DNA of 23,710 nucleotides from Coptodactyla brooksi (taxonomy: Eukaryota > Arthropoda > Insecta > Coleoptera > Scarabaeidae): positions 1-23,710 of the forward strand of contig JAWQRM010000359.1 in the NCBI GenBank assembly GCA_033557675.1, in the 5' to 3' direction. The first letter of the stretch is position 1. The number at the start of each line of letters is the position of its first letter. Under the pieces are notes generated by a model. The model was not told where the DNA came from. It worked only from the letters and a program-made list of their open reading frames with translations, and did no database searches. Positions 1-9,213 of the stretch are shown here, piece by piece. The position numbers and the translations under genes were made by a program.

Positions 1-67
1 CGGATGACTCACTTATTAACAGTCAGTTTTGACAGTTTCTTATTTACAGTTACTTTATGCTTTTTAG

Positions 68-299
68 TATTTGAAGGCCTCATTAGATTCGGCAAAACAA
101 GGCGTGATTTACGTAAGTTTTGGTTCGTTGTTCAAAAGTGAAGCGCTAAACATAAAAGCATTAGAGGGCAGGTTTGAAGCTTTCGGTGATTTACCTCACA
201 AAATACTCTGGAAAGGAAATAGGGAAAACCTCCCCAAAAGTCTGAAGATTCCCCCAAATTTTCAAGTGGAAGTCTGGATGCCGCAATTAGAAATATTAA
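68..299 (+). CDS. UDP-glycosyltransferase, internal exon 1 of 2 visible
   Basis: UDP-glycosyltransferases (UGTs) are ER-membrane enzymes that move a sugar from a UDP-sugar onto small lipophilic molecules in detoxification, pigmentation and olfaction. This exon encodes about 77 residues of the C-terminal, UDP-sugar-binding half. It opens with the typical block GVIYVSFGS, where members usually have GVIYFSLGS. It continues with ILWKGNRENLP and ends in the WMPQLEILS stretch, matching the family W-x-PQ-x-D/E-IL motif that contacts the nucleotide. The exon follows a pyrimidine-rich tract ending in ttttag and ends at a consensus donor, a|gtgag, at 300, leaving phase 1. No ATG, signal peptide or N-terminal acceptor-binding domain is in the window, so the 5' part must lie to the left. 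Family assignment is firm; the subfamily is not determinable. Confidence 0.85.
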
Positions 300-351
300 G
301 TGAGATTTAATAATTTTTTCTGCTATATTTACTTATATAATCTGTAAACAG

Positions 352-411
352 GTCATTCAAACACAAAACTTTTTGTTCGCCATGGCGGTTTATTTGGCAT
401 CCTAGAAGCGG
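352..411 (+). CDS. UDP-glycosyltransferase, internal exon 2 (signature motif)
   Basis: The exon follows a 52-bp intron (300-351) with a ctgtaaacag acceptor and ends at a consensus donor, g|gtaagt, at 412. Splicing keeps the frame and gives S-HSNTKLFVRHGGLFGILEA, the core of the UGT signature (usually HPNVKLFITHGGLxSxxEA). The His and GG residues are present, but the Thr/Ser normally before His is Arg, which departs from the PROSITE-style signature. This could mean relaxed constraint or a real sequence variant. The next exon should encode a block like GVPxVGxPxFxDQ and then a C-terminal membrane anchor. I could not find either on the + strand up to the spectrin exon at 11515. The gene is either split by a very long repeat-filled intron or is a relic. 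Confidence 0.82.
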
Positions 412-428
412 GTAAGTTTTTGTAACTT

Positions 429-814
429 TTAACGAATTAGTAAATTTCTGTTTTCCACAACGAATAAATGTAATATCATTATCGATTTTTGTTTTAAATT
501 CGAGCGACTACGTTATTCTGTTAATTTGATTGATTTAAACTTTAGAGCCGTTTTTCAAATGTAACCTTCAAATGTAATCATACATTGCTGAAAACAGATT
601 TAAAAACTCCACCGAAATAAATAGTAAAATTTATAGGTTGTCATTAAAAAAATATATTGATTGCGTCATTACTCAAAAAACAATTGACAAAGAAATCTGA
701 AAATCACTTGAAAAATACGTTCTAATTTAAATCACTGTACCCCTTTCGGGAATTTTACGAAATTCGAACATTAACGGAGTTATTGAATTTATTCGTTGCT
801 TAATTTCCACCCTG
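429..814 (-). mobile_element. Half copy of the TA-flanked foldback MITE (family B)
   Basis: This segment closely matches the central spacer and right arm of the complete foldback element at 8134-8870, starting at aacgaattagtaaat and ending ttccaccctg followed by TA (815-816). Only one arm is present, so it is a truncated copy. It starts 17 bp after the UGT donor site and therefore fills the first part of that intron. Strand is arbitrary, because the family is an inverted repeat without coding capacity. Confidence 0.75.
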
Positions 815-840
815 TATGTATTATTCACGGGCTATTTAGA

Positions 841-974
841 CTATATGGAATGGAATATTGATACCAAAATACGTGACTTCCAAGAAGTTTCACTTTTGTG
901 ATATATGGGGGTCTATTATAGTTACTTTTTAAAATTATTTTCATATTATACAGGGCGTCCCAAAAGCCCTAAAA
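841..974 (+). repeat. Dispersed direct repeat, copy 1, ending in a mariner-like terminus
   Basis: Repeats about 130 bp that recur at 1281-1413. Shared blocks include aaaatacgtgacttc, agtttcacttttg and tttttaaaattattttcat. The right part reads TA-cagggcgtcccaaaagccct, which resembles the terminal repeat CAGGGTGTCCCAAAAG of small Tc1/mariner-type MITEs. No coding potential is seen. Confidence 0.7.
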
Positions 975-1280
975 GTATCAAAGTTGTGCTTTTCTTAAAT
1001 GGAACCCCCTCTTTATTATTGCAGTTTTCTGGATTTTCGGTATCAAAAAGTTTGGAAATTTTCTTCTCAACATACCGTGTTAATATCTAAATATTATAGC
1101 ACAGTATTTGATATAAGATAGGTTCAAGAAATGTAGGTGTTTGTAAAAATCTCTAACTGCTAATCAGTGCATTTCGTAGAGTATAGTTTGGTAGGCAAAT
1201 TGAGTTAAAAATTATTAAAAACCATTATACATTAAGAATAAAAGCTGCACTAACCTACTTCCTATGCAGGGTTATTCCCG

Positions 1281-1413
1281 CTATACGGCATGGAATACTG
1301 TGGCCAAAATACGTGACTTCTACAAAGTTTCACTTTTGGGATATTGGGGGCTCTATTATGGTCACTTTTTAAAATTATTTTCATATCATACAGGGTGTCC
1401 CAAAAGCCCTAAA
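1281..1413 (+). repeat. Dispersed direct repeat, copy 2
   Basis: Second copy of the 841-974 repeat, offset by about 440 bp and differing by scattered substitutions and small indels. It contains a cleaner form of the terminus, TA-cagggtgtcccaaaagccct, which also forms the left end of the 78-bp element at 1391-1468. Confidence 0.7.
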
Positions 1414-1468
1414 TGATTATTATAAAAAATATTAATTATTTGATTATTTTTAATCTTTGGATGCCCTG
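1391..1468. mobile_element. 78-bp mariner-type MITE with TA flanks
   Basis: Left end cagggtgtcccaaaag and right end ctttggatgccctg are imperfect inverted repeats of about 16 bp. Both are flanked by TA (1389-1390 and 1469-1470), the Tc1/mariner target duplication. The interior is AT-rich and non-coding. The left end overlaps the direct repeat 1281-1413, so it may be a terminal fragment recombined with an inverted end rather than a normal MITE. Confidence 0.5.
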
Positions 1469-1583
1469 TATAAGATGGCAAGTTTATTATGATTGGGGAA
1501 AAAATGTGATCTATTATTACACTTCACTGCAAATTACGCAGACATAACTTAAGCGTCAATAACGGGGTATATATATATATTAT

Positions 1584-2532
1584 CATGTCATTTCAGATTT
1601 GGGTCATTAAAGTTTAATGTATTGATCATATTCATATTGTTTATCTCTGGATCTCCACCCGAAATTTTTTTTTATTATATTGTCGGTTAATTTGATATGA
1701 ATCCTTATTTGAGTCTGTATTATTATTAATTGTCATTTTGTCTTGATAAGTTAATTGATATGGTGTTTTATCAATATTAATGTATCCGAATTTGCTCTGT
1801 TGTTCCTGGAATTTTGGTTATTTTAGTTCTTAGAATTAATATAATATATATATATTATTATGTAAATGGTGCTGAGGAGTGAGTTGCATCATGTAAAGGA
1901 AGAAGAAATAGTAATGACAACTAATATGACAGTGACAAGATATTGATAGAACATGGGAGGTATGAAGGGTACTTCATAAAAAGATGGACAGAAACATTTA
2001 CTATAAAAAAACCTACTGTTCTCCGATATTTTGAAACAGTAATTTTAAAAGTTTAATTAAACAAAAACATTTTGTTCCACAACTAATTAATATTTAAAAT
2101 TGCTAAGGGATATTTTTATGTAATAGAATCGTGTTACTGTACACATCTATTTTTTTTATACAGGTCAGTTCATTCTCAGGTAACGATATGAAATAACAGT
2201 TACAATATCGTTACAATACATACCCCTGTTTGTAAAAATTGCAACACTATGAAAGAGTTACGCGATTGGTTTAAAATTTGCTGTAAGTGCAAATTAGAGT
2301 TAGCTAATGATTGGAATTTAAGAGTTTTGCTTTATAAATTTAATCGTTTATTTCTATCAATACAGTTCGTTTGTGGCATGAATTCAATTCAATTCTGATG
2401 CGTCCTACATGGCGTTGCAATTTTCAACAAAACCCAATATAATAACCAAATTTTCTGGAGGAGATCCAGAGATAAACAATATAAATATGATCAACACACT
2501 AAACTTTAATGACCCAAATCTCAAATGACATG
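1584..2532. mobile_element. Inverted-repeat element with ~100-bp arms (family C)
   Basis: Arms 1584-1687 and 2431-2532 are inverted repeats sharing catgtcattt, gatttgggtcattaaagttta, ttgatcatatt and attgtttatctctggatctc. About 740 bp lie between them. I see no transposase in that interior, so this is a non-autonomous element or two facing fragments. A second, smaller inverted-repeat element (2226-2434) sits at its inner right end. No clear target duplication was found. Confidence 0.72.
2226..2434. mobile_element. ~205-bp nested inverted-repeat MITE (family D)
   Basis: Left end ctgtttgtaaaaattgcaac and right end gttgcaattttcaacaaaac are imperfect inverted repeats of about 25 bp, continuing through actatg / catggc. 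The interior is AT-rich and non-coding. It lies inside family C element 1584-2532 and abuts its right arm, suggesting a later insertion. Confidence 0.6.
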
Positions 2533-4111
2533 AAAAAGGTAAACCTACCTGTAAATTAAATATTTGTACCACCTGTAATGTCTACAAAACGTTCAAGAAT
2601 TTATATATACAAGAATTTCTGACCCAAAATGTATTTATAAAATAAAATAAACTAAATAATATATTAATCATTATATACATCCTCTGTAATGATTAAATTA
2701 TTATTACAGAGGATGTCTAAACTAAATTAACAAGGTGAGATGAGGTGTATAAAACATTCTTCTTCAAAATTGTGGTGCTAAACGATAAACATAAGGGAAG
2801 CCAAACAAACTAATCAATTATTCTCAGATGTAGTGAAGAAAACATATCAACAGAAATAAAGCAAACATGTTCGTACATTGTTTGGATTAGTTTCACCCTA
2901 AATTTGGCAAAATTACATTTATACGTGATTAAAACCATGACATCGGTGTGGATTGGCAAAATAATAACCAGCAAATATACCCGTACCAACTTTGCAGATA
3001 AAGTTTTATGTATAGAGTGCTTTTTTAAACTGGTTGTTTTAACCGAGTTACGATAAATTTGCCGAGTTGAACAAAGTTAACGATTCGGAAGTAAGTTTTG
3101 ACGTAGCGATGCATTTGTGTTATTTGGGCTTATGCACTCGCCTGGGCGGATAAATAATTGACAGGTTGAACTGGCGAGTTATTGCAGACGTCGAATCGAT
3201 GGAGCCCATTAGAAATTTATAATGTAAATTGCTCGGGAGCTGCTCGGCCATTCTGCCCTAATAGTTGAGTGGTTGCGAAGGGATTAAACGCAAACCGTAC
3301 CTTAAGTGCCAATTAATATATTTTCGAGAGTCGCGATAACCACTTATACATTAATTGACATGAGCAACCCAGGTTCAACTCCACTAACAAAATAAAAGAG
3401 TCAGACATTAAACTACTTAAACTTCTTCGATAACTATTTGACATTTCAACATGCATCATTGATAGTCCAATTCGCTTCGACAGTTTTAGAGCATCCTAAT
3501 ATCAAGCGGCCACGATGTAGAGGCTTATTGTTTCGTAGTTTGCCGGTGCTAATCTAGAAACGGAGTTCGACGTAGTCGAGTCACGTCTATTGTTCCAAAT
3601 GCTGGAGGAAGTTGTGAATTTGTATACGTGGAGTCCGAAAAGTCTTGCAGGGGAAGTGTCACAACTGTCACTCATCGATTTCGATGCAATTTGGTACAGC
3701 GAATAGAATGAATAAAAATAAGGAGTCTCCCTTGTTTTTCGAAGGGAGACATTGGAAACATCAATTTGTAAGCCAGTTATAAATTGTGTTTAAATGCGCT
3801 ACCTTTTTTGATCGTTACAATTGATCGTTGCAACATTTTCAGTCGCTGGTAGCCGAACACATTTGTTTTGCTTCTCCTCCATTGATTTTTCCGGTTTCCT
3901 CTATTTCCTAGTTTAAATCCTACTCCTTAATTCTGTACGCACCTTTTAGCTATAACTGCGATATACCTAACATCATTATACCGGATCACTTACTTTAGTA
4001 TTGTTATAAATAGTGCTGTAAGGTAGTTCTTTTGAATTATCATTTATTCCCGGATGATTCGGGTCTACAGCTGATTTTCTACTAACCACTGAACATTTAA
4101 GCAATGATCTT
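2533..4111. other. Non-coding stretch, partly more GC-balanced and apparently single copy
   Basis: No gene or transposon protein is recognised. Two clean hairpins are present. Arms 2677-2690 and 2703-2716 (acatcctctgtaat and its exact complement, 12-nt loop) form one. Arms 3725-3733 and 3742-3750 (gtctccctt / aagggagac, 8-nt loop) form the other. Between about 3050 and 3700 the base composition is more balanced than in the surrounding AT-rich DNA, and I saw no match to any other repeat in the window. It could be regulatory DNA, but nothing in the sequence proves that. Confidence 0.4.
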
Positions 4112-4345
4112 CACAGATTGTAAATAATTTGCATGGGTTTATCTGGCCTTAAGTGCTCCCAAAAACCTAGGTCATTAGTTTAAATTAAAGCAAAGTTAAT
4201 TTATAACCTAATCGTCAAGTAATAGTCACCACATTCTAAATAATTTGCATGAGTTTCATCTGGCCTTAATTGCTTCCTAAAACCCAAGCCATTATTTTTA
4301 ATTAAAGTAAAGTTAATTTATAACTTAATTATCAAGTAATAGAGC
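4112..4345 (+). repeat. Two-copy tandem duplication (117-bp unit) with an octamer motif
   Basis: Units of about 4112-4228 and 4229-4345 share taaataatttgcatg, atctggcctta, aaagttaatttataac and tcaagtaatag. They differ by substitutions and 1-bp indels, so the duplication is old. Each unit contains ATTTGCAT (from 4127 and 4243), the consensus octamer bound by POU-domain factors. No coding potential. Confidence 0.8.
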
Positions 4346-4528
4346 CCATATTAATTCGAGATTTAAATAATTAAAAGCGATATTTGAAACTGGTAGTAGA
4401 AATGAGAAAGGCACACGTGGATTCAAAAAATAAATCTAAGCCAAGAACAAGTGAGGGTCCAGGATCTCAAATCCAATGTCAAATCAAACGATGCACTAAA
4501 AACAAATCTGAAATATGCATCAAATATA

Positions 4529-5011
4529 AACTAGAAGATGTACATCGTACATGGCTTTCTCTTACCTTGCCCCTGGTTTAAATATAAAAAAATTTCAATT
4601 AGAACTGATCTATAAGAATGAAAGTGGCCCTCAAGTCTTATAAAGACTTCAAAAATATCATAATAGGCAGGATGTTCCATTTAAAAATCTGAAGTTGGGT
4701 AGTTTTTAGAATAAACATCCTTTATATTTGAAAATAGTTTCAAATTGTGAACAGTTCGATGTGATGTTTTATCTAGAGAGAGCAATAACAGTTCGAAGAA
4801 AAATTTTGCATTCACAGCAATTTTTAAATGGAACATCCCGTATATTATATTTTTGAAATCATGATAAGACTTGAGGGCCACTTTAATCATTATATATATT
4901 GGTGGGCGTTATTACACATTTTTTATTGGACATTTTTTTACCAATTTTTTTTTTATATTTAAACTAGGGACAATGTAAGAGAAAGTCATGTACGATGTAC
5001 ATCTTCTAGTT
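4529..5011. mobile_element. Complete 483-bp TA-flanked foldback MITE (family A)
   Basis: The ends are long inverted repeats of about 60 bp. The left arm runs aactagaagatgtacatcgt through the tttctcttac block; the right arm is its near-exact complement, differing by a few bases. TA flanks both ends (4527-4528, 5012-5013), as for Tc1/mariner-type elements. A second inner pair of inverted blocks (ccctcaagtcttataa and its complement, and atggaacat) makes almost the whole element self-complementary. Two open frames that overlap it look like by-products of the palindrome. Relatives occur at 10088-10687 and 21282-21555. Confidence 0.85.
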
Positions 5012-6324
5012 TAACGTAGCTATCGAACAGGTCATTAAAAAGGAACAGATTTTTAGTACGTGATTAAAGACTAAATGCGTCATGTTCAGCTGTTTTTTAT
5101 TTTTATTTTCACCTGTTGGTTATTTTTCTATTCGGCAGTATTAATTTATATTGATTTGTTAGGAAAGCCTTAACACTGGAAAATACAATCTTTTCCTCGC
5201 ATAAAAGTATCAAAAATTGGTGTAGATTTGGAACTGATAAAAGCACAAAAAAGAATCGAATTACGAATCGATTGTCGACGATTGCGTTGTCATCCGCATT
5301 TCTTCTTTTTATTTGAAGAAACATTTGCACATGTTACTCCAAAAACAGCGACAATATTATCATTAATACATGCTCCAATTTCTGACATTTTTGCATTGCA
5401 ATAAATTAGGTAAAAGATACCATTACGCTCATTATTTGTAAGCTGCTTCAATTTGAAAGCTCTTGTTTGTAATGCAACAGAATTATAACAAAACTTTGCC
5501 TTTCCGCAGCAACAGAGTGTCTCTTCTTTCTTTTATAAATATGGATATTTTCAATTTGTCAATCTTTTGACATACGATGATCTACACTCACGCCATCTAT
5601 TGATTAATTTTTTAACGCACGAAAGATATTTTGTAATTTTTCAACTTGACACTCTGTATATAAACTTGAGGTTAATAGCATCTAAAGCTTAGTTAGAGTA
5701 GTAGTCTTCTTCAATAGAAACTACAGCTGCAGGTGCAATAGCTTATTGCAGAACTTTCAGGTACAATGGCCCATTAAGAGCTACAATCGAAGTAAAATGA
5801 CCCAATAATTTTATTTTCTATAATCCCAGCCCATAGCTATTTCTGTAAGGACCACTCGAAACTATTGCTTTTATTGAACAACTATTGTTCTTGGAACTTG
5901 AACTTTAAAACCTTTTCTCTTTATGGAAAGACTTTTATGTTTCTTAATACTTTTCTGTGGGGAATTATGGTGCTATTTGAAAGAGATTCGTTTAATCCTT
6001 CAATTTAACGAATAACGTAGATATCGTTAAACTTTTGTCTGTAGAAGTAACATCGCCTTTGTTGAATTTATTTTCTTTTATTTTGAAACATCTGGGGTCT
6101 ATTCTCCAATTTTCACAACTTATGCGAAAACAGTTTCCTAACATAATAAGATGTTTTGGTCTCGTCAACACACAACTACCCTATCACATTATGTATATGA
6201 TATACTGTCGTTGTACTGCATATTCCTTCCTGCATTTTCCTGCATAGTGCTTCATATTACAACCTGTGAATTGTTACTCTAAATTAGCAATATCTCGAAA
6301 CGTGCCATGTTCTAGTAACAATAC
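5012..6324. other. Non-coding stretch, nothing recognised
   Basis: AT-rich DNA with only short chance reading frames on both strands. I see no splice-bounded coding exon, no transposase motif and no RNA gene. A block near 5570-5670 ends in gacactctgTA, faintly like mariner-type MITE ends, but no partner end was found. Confidence 0.4.
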
Positions 6325-6400
6325 TGACTGTTCGTTCTATTATATATTGAGGGCTGGTGACCAGATGTCACCCTTCAGTGTGAGATCTGATCACATCTGG

Positions 6401-6460
6401 TTCAAAAAGAACATTCTAGAAACAAAAATGCATTTTTATTTCTAGAATGTTCTTTTTGAA
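6401..6460. repeat. 60-bp near-perfect palindrome with heat-shock-element arms
   Basis: The sequence is self-complementary about the 6430/6431 axis with one mismatch (c6423 against a6438). The central aaaaatgcattttt is itself a perfect palindrome. Each arm holds GAAcaTTCtaGAA or its complement, three contiguous alternating nGAAn units, which is the heat-shock factor consensus. It lies between the Penelope-like coding relic and its left terminal repeat. It can also form a long hairpin in RNA from either strand. Confidence 0.85.
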
Positions 6461-6469
6461 TCAATACGC

Positions 6470-7066
6470 ATATAATGATTGAGTGTTTTTACATATAATG
6501 ATTTCGAAATTTTCAAATGCATCAAAAAATTTATTGTTGGATACATTTTTAAGTAACCTTCACGCTTCCTACACTGATTCTATAATTATTGTTAAAAGCA
6601 TGTTTGACTACGCTAGATTTTTCTATGCGACCATACTTTAAGTGGGCCACATGCTCTTTAAACCTTATTTGCAAGGACCATTTTGTTTGCCTAACATATA
6701 CCTACCTATCACATATATACCACTTTTTTCCAACATATTTACTTTATCTTTTGGATTACCTAACAGTGTTTTTAAAGTGTCATTCGTCCGAAAAGCTACT
6801 TTTATGCCTACTTAAAATTAAAAATACTACTTAAGATTAATTTTTAGAAGACCTCTGGTGAATTTAGAGAAAGGCAACGAAACATATTTTAGAGCATGCT
6901 GTTTTTGTTGAAAAAACGTGGTATCGTCCAAGCTTTTCTTAAATTTACAGCGGTTAATTAACTTATCTACTAGTTTCTTATAATATCCGTTACTAGTAGC
7001 TATATTGCTGATACGGTCCCTCTCCTTGGTATACCTAACTGAATTTAGTAAAAAGTTTACTAAACG
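6470..7066 (-). pseudogene. Penelope-like RT C-terminus + GIY-YIG endonuclease remnant
   Basis: This is the protein-coding relic within the element above. The GIY motif is intact (SGIYVI). A frameshift follows it, and the YIG half reads YVR, so the Ile-Gly of YIG is altered. The Arg of RFKEH, where the family usually has the catalytic Arg/His region, is visible. At least one frameshift and several stops show it is dead. Functionally the family uses the endonuclease to nick DNA for target-primed reverse transcription. The long - strand readable stretch, about 35 codons before the first break, supports the assignment; exact family placement needs a search. Confidence 0.72.
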
Positions 7067-7294
7067 GTGGAGTAAAAAATATAAACAGCTATTTTTACCT
7101 ACATATACATTTACATTTTTACCTACATGTAGCGGTTAGTCAGTTCGATTGATCACGTCATGGTAGGATGTCATCTGGTAACCAGCCGAAAGTATATAAT
7201 AGAACGGGCAGTCTCTTTGTTGTCCTTGTTTTCTGGTGCTCCCAAAAATTGCGACTTGTTAGAAAGCTAGAGGTTCCAAATCAACTAGTTTAAT

Positions 7295-7328
7295 ATCACT
7301 ATTAAACTATCACTAGTTTAATAGTGAT
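7295..7328. repeat. Perfect 15-bp hairpin
   Basis: Arms atcactattaaacta (7295-7309) and its exact complement (7314-7328) are separated by a 4-nt loop, tcac. The hairpin lies between the Penelope-like relic and the piggyBac relic. A second perfect 10-bp hairpin with a 19-nt loop occurs at 7614-7623 and 7643-7652. Function unknown. Confidence 0.75.
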
Positions 7329-7747
7329 TACAGTGATTGTGAATCCACTGAAATGTTAGTGAAATTCCTGGAGACTCGGATAAAAATGATGGTGGTTTTA
7401 CAAATTGTTGTGTATGGAATGTAATTGACATGAATAATATTTCTCCTGTTTGATCGATTGATTGTTTTTTGCTACACCGGGACTAAAGATAGATGTAGAT
7501 AAAAATTCAACACCACTTAGGTTAGTTTGAAATACGTTTTCGATGACATTATTATTGGTATCAATTTTGGATCGATTTGTTCATGATATTTTAGACAGCC
7601 GAGCTATCCAAAGCTTCTTTGACCTAGAATATGTACTTCTAAGTCAAAGAAGTCAAATTGGAAATTGGCAGATGTGAGTAAAGAAGAAATGGGAATTGTT
7701 ATTTTAGGTATTTTGTTATAAAAAGGTTCTAGAATAATTCTAGATGC

Positions 7748-7979
7748 AATTCAAGACAGATCCATGCCCAAAGTTGCAAAAAATGTATGAAGTTAAGGAA
7801 TACTTATGCAACAAGTATACTCCAGCATTAGTTCTAGAAAAGAAAATAGTGTGGATGAAACCTTGTGGTAATTCAAAAGAAGATTGAGTTGCAAACAACG
7901 TATTCCGCTGAAAATATCTCCCTTTGACATAAAATCACTTGAAATTGATGTTGATCCTTGGACAATCGTCCATATGTGA
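7748..7979 (+). pseudogene. piggyBac transposase catalytic-core fragment
   Basis: Two overlapping frames give the conserved core. The first (from 7748) covers the helix before the active site. The second contains SVDETLW, a stop, then FKRRLSCKQRIPLK. The Asp in S-V-D-E aligns with the first catalytic Asp of the family. The family G of FKGR is Arg here and the aromatic of QYxP is replaced, in line with decay. Confidence 0.72.
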
Positions 7980-8023
7980 ATTTTAAGTATATAAATACTT
8001 TAAATGAACAAAAGAAAAACACT

Positions 8024-8051
8024 GCGCGCAGGTTCAAATCCTGCTCCGCTG
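8024..8051 (+). other. tRNA T-arm-like fragment
   Basis: gcagg-ttcaaat-cctgc at 8028-8044 is a perfect 5-bp stem with a 7-nt T-loop, followed by tccgctg, much like the 3' part of a tRNA-Ser. No matching acceptor strand, D-arm or anticodon arm lies in the preceding 90 bases. It is therefore at most a tRNA-derived fragment, or a chance match inside the piggyBac relic. Confidence 0.35.
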
Positions 8052-8133
8052 TCTATTTTCCTCTGGCTCAATTAAAGCATTTAATTACTTAATATAAAAT
8101 CATGTGTTTTATGCGAATCGGAATCAGAATATA

Positions 8134-8870
8134 CAGTGTGGAAATTAAGTAACGGATAAATTCATTAAACTCCGTTAATGTTCGGTTTTGGGAAAATTTC
8201 CGACAGGCGTATAGCGATCTAAATTGGAGCGTATTTTTTTAAGCGATTTTCAGATTTTTTTGTCAGTTGTTTTTTGAGTAATGACGTCATCAATATTTTT
8301 TTTAGTGACAACCTATAAATTTCATTCTTTATTTCGGTGAAGTTTTTTAATCTGTTTTCAACAATGTATGATTTTGAATGTATGATGTCGAATACGTTAC
8401 ATTTGAAAATAATTGCAAAAAAATGTTTCTAAAGTTTAAATGAATCAAATTAACCGAATAATGTAATATATTAACGAATTAGTAAATATATGTTTTAGTT
8501 TTCCACATCAAATAAATGTAATACCGTTATCGATTTTTGTTTTAAATCTAAGTGACTAGATTATTTGGTTAATTTGATTGATTTAAACTTTAGAGTAATT
8601 TTTTTCAATTTTTTTCAAATGTAACGTATTCAAAATCATACATTGTTGAAACCAGATTAAAAAATTCCACCGAAATGAAGGATAAAATTTATCGGTTGTC
8701 ATTAAAAAAAATATTGATAACGTCATTACTCAAAAAATAATTGACAAAAAAATCTAAAGATCATTTAAAAAAATACACCCTAATTTAAATCGCGGAATAT
8801 TTCGGAAATTTTCCAACAACCGAACATTAACGGGGTTATCGAAATTATCTGTTACTTAATTTCCACACTG
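8134..8870. mobile_element. Complete 737-bp TA-flanked foldback MITE (family B)
   Basis: Two arms of about 315-330 bp (8134-8465 and 8556-8870) are inverted repeats around a 90-bp centre. The ends are cagtgtggaaattaag and cttaatttccacactg, an exact complement pair, flanked by TA at 8132-8133 and 8871-8872. It has no coding capacity; TA target duplications imply Tc1/mariner-type mobilisation. The left arm contains the CRE palindrome tgacgtca near 8283. It splits the piggyBac relic, so it inserted after that element. A half copy lies at 429-814. Confidence 0.88.
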
Positions 8871-9213
8871 TACATAGAATTCCTTATTTTGTATTCGTGC
8901 GCTATTATGGACAAGTATAAGGAGATGACAAGATAAGAATGTAATTTATGCATTGAGCATAATTTGTAACCCATCATCGTGAACAGCAAAATCAAAGAAC
9001 CTCGACGAAGTAACAAAACTTTAGGAGATATGTGACTACAATGATACAATGGACTACATATTAATAGGACTGGTCAGGAACTTAACGATAAAAGTAAAAA
9101 AATGTGTTTCGTTATCTCATTGGTCAGTCTCTATTCAATGCGTGTGTTATTTTCTACAAAGTTACGAACAACACTAAAAATTTTTTTTTGGATTTTAGAA
9201 TTTTAGGAGATTT

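Larger units (their letters stand above)
6325..7213 (-). mobile_element. Degenerate, 5'-truncated Penelope-like retroelement with inverted terminal repeats
   Basis: On the minus strand, broken reading frames at about 7066-6470 decode to the C-terminal part of a Penelope-like reverse transcriptase. In order I see an RT-thumb block (RYTKERDRISNIATSNGYY), a linker block (KYVSLPFSKF), then a GIY-YIG endonuclease region: NPKDKVNMLEKSGIYVI, a frameshift, YVRQTKWSLQIRFKEH and AFENFEI. Terminal inverted repeats at 6325-6370 and 7169-7213 share gttctattatata, ggctggt and accagatg. Penelope-like elements are known to carry such pseudo-LTRs. The catalytic RT palm is missing, consistent with the 5' truncation typical of these elements, so it cannot move on its own. 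Confidence 0.75.

Noticed and set aside
1270..1300. A third UGT exon after ctatgcag at 1269
   Set aside because: The reading (VIPAIRHG...) does not match the expected GVPxVGxPxFxDQ block, and the segment belongs to a dispersed repeat.
1561..1583. (ta)n stretch as a promoter TATA box
   Set aside because: Simple dinucleotide repeats are common in this AT-rich DNA and no coding exon follows; similar runs at 1845 and 18060 are also non-informative.
4384..4890. Small genes within 4384-4890
   Set aside because: Both open frames lie across the inverted arms or interior of the family A MITE and resemble no protein.
7150..7213. A hammerhead ribozyme in the Penelope-like terminal repeat
   Set aside because: A stem II-like hairpin before GAAA is visible, but the CUGAUGA core is absent in the expected position, so it is only listed as a thing to test.
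8024..8051. A tRNA gene
   Set aside because: Only a T-arm-like hairpin and loop are present; acceptor pairing, D-arm and anticodon arm are missing.
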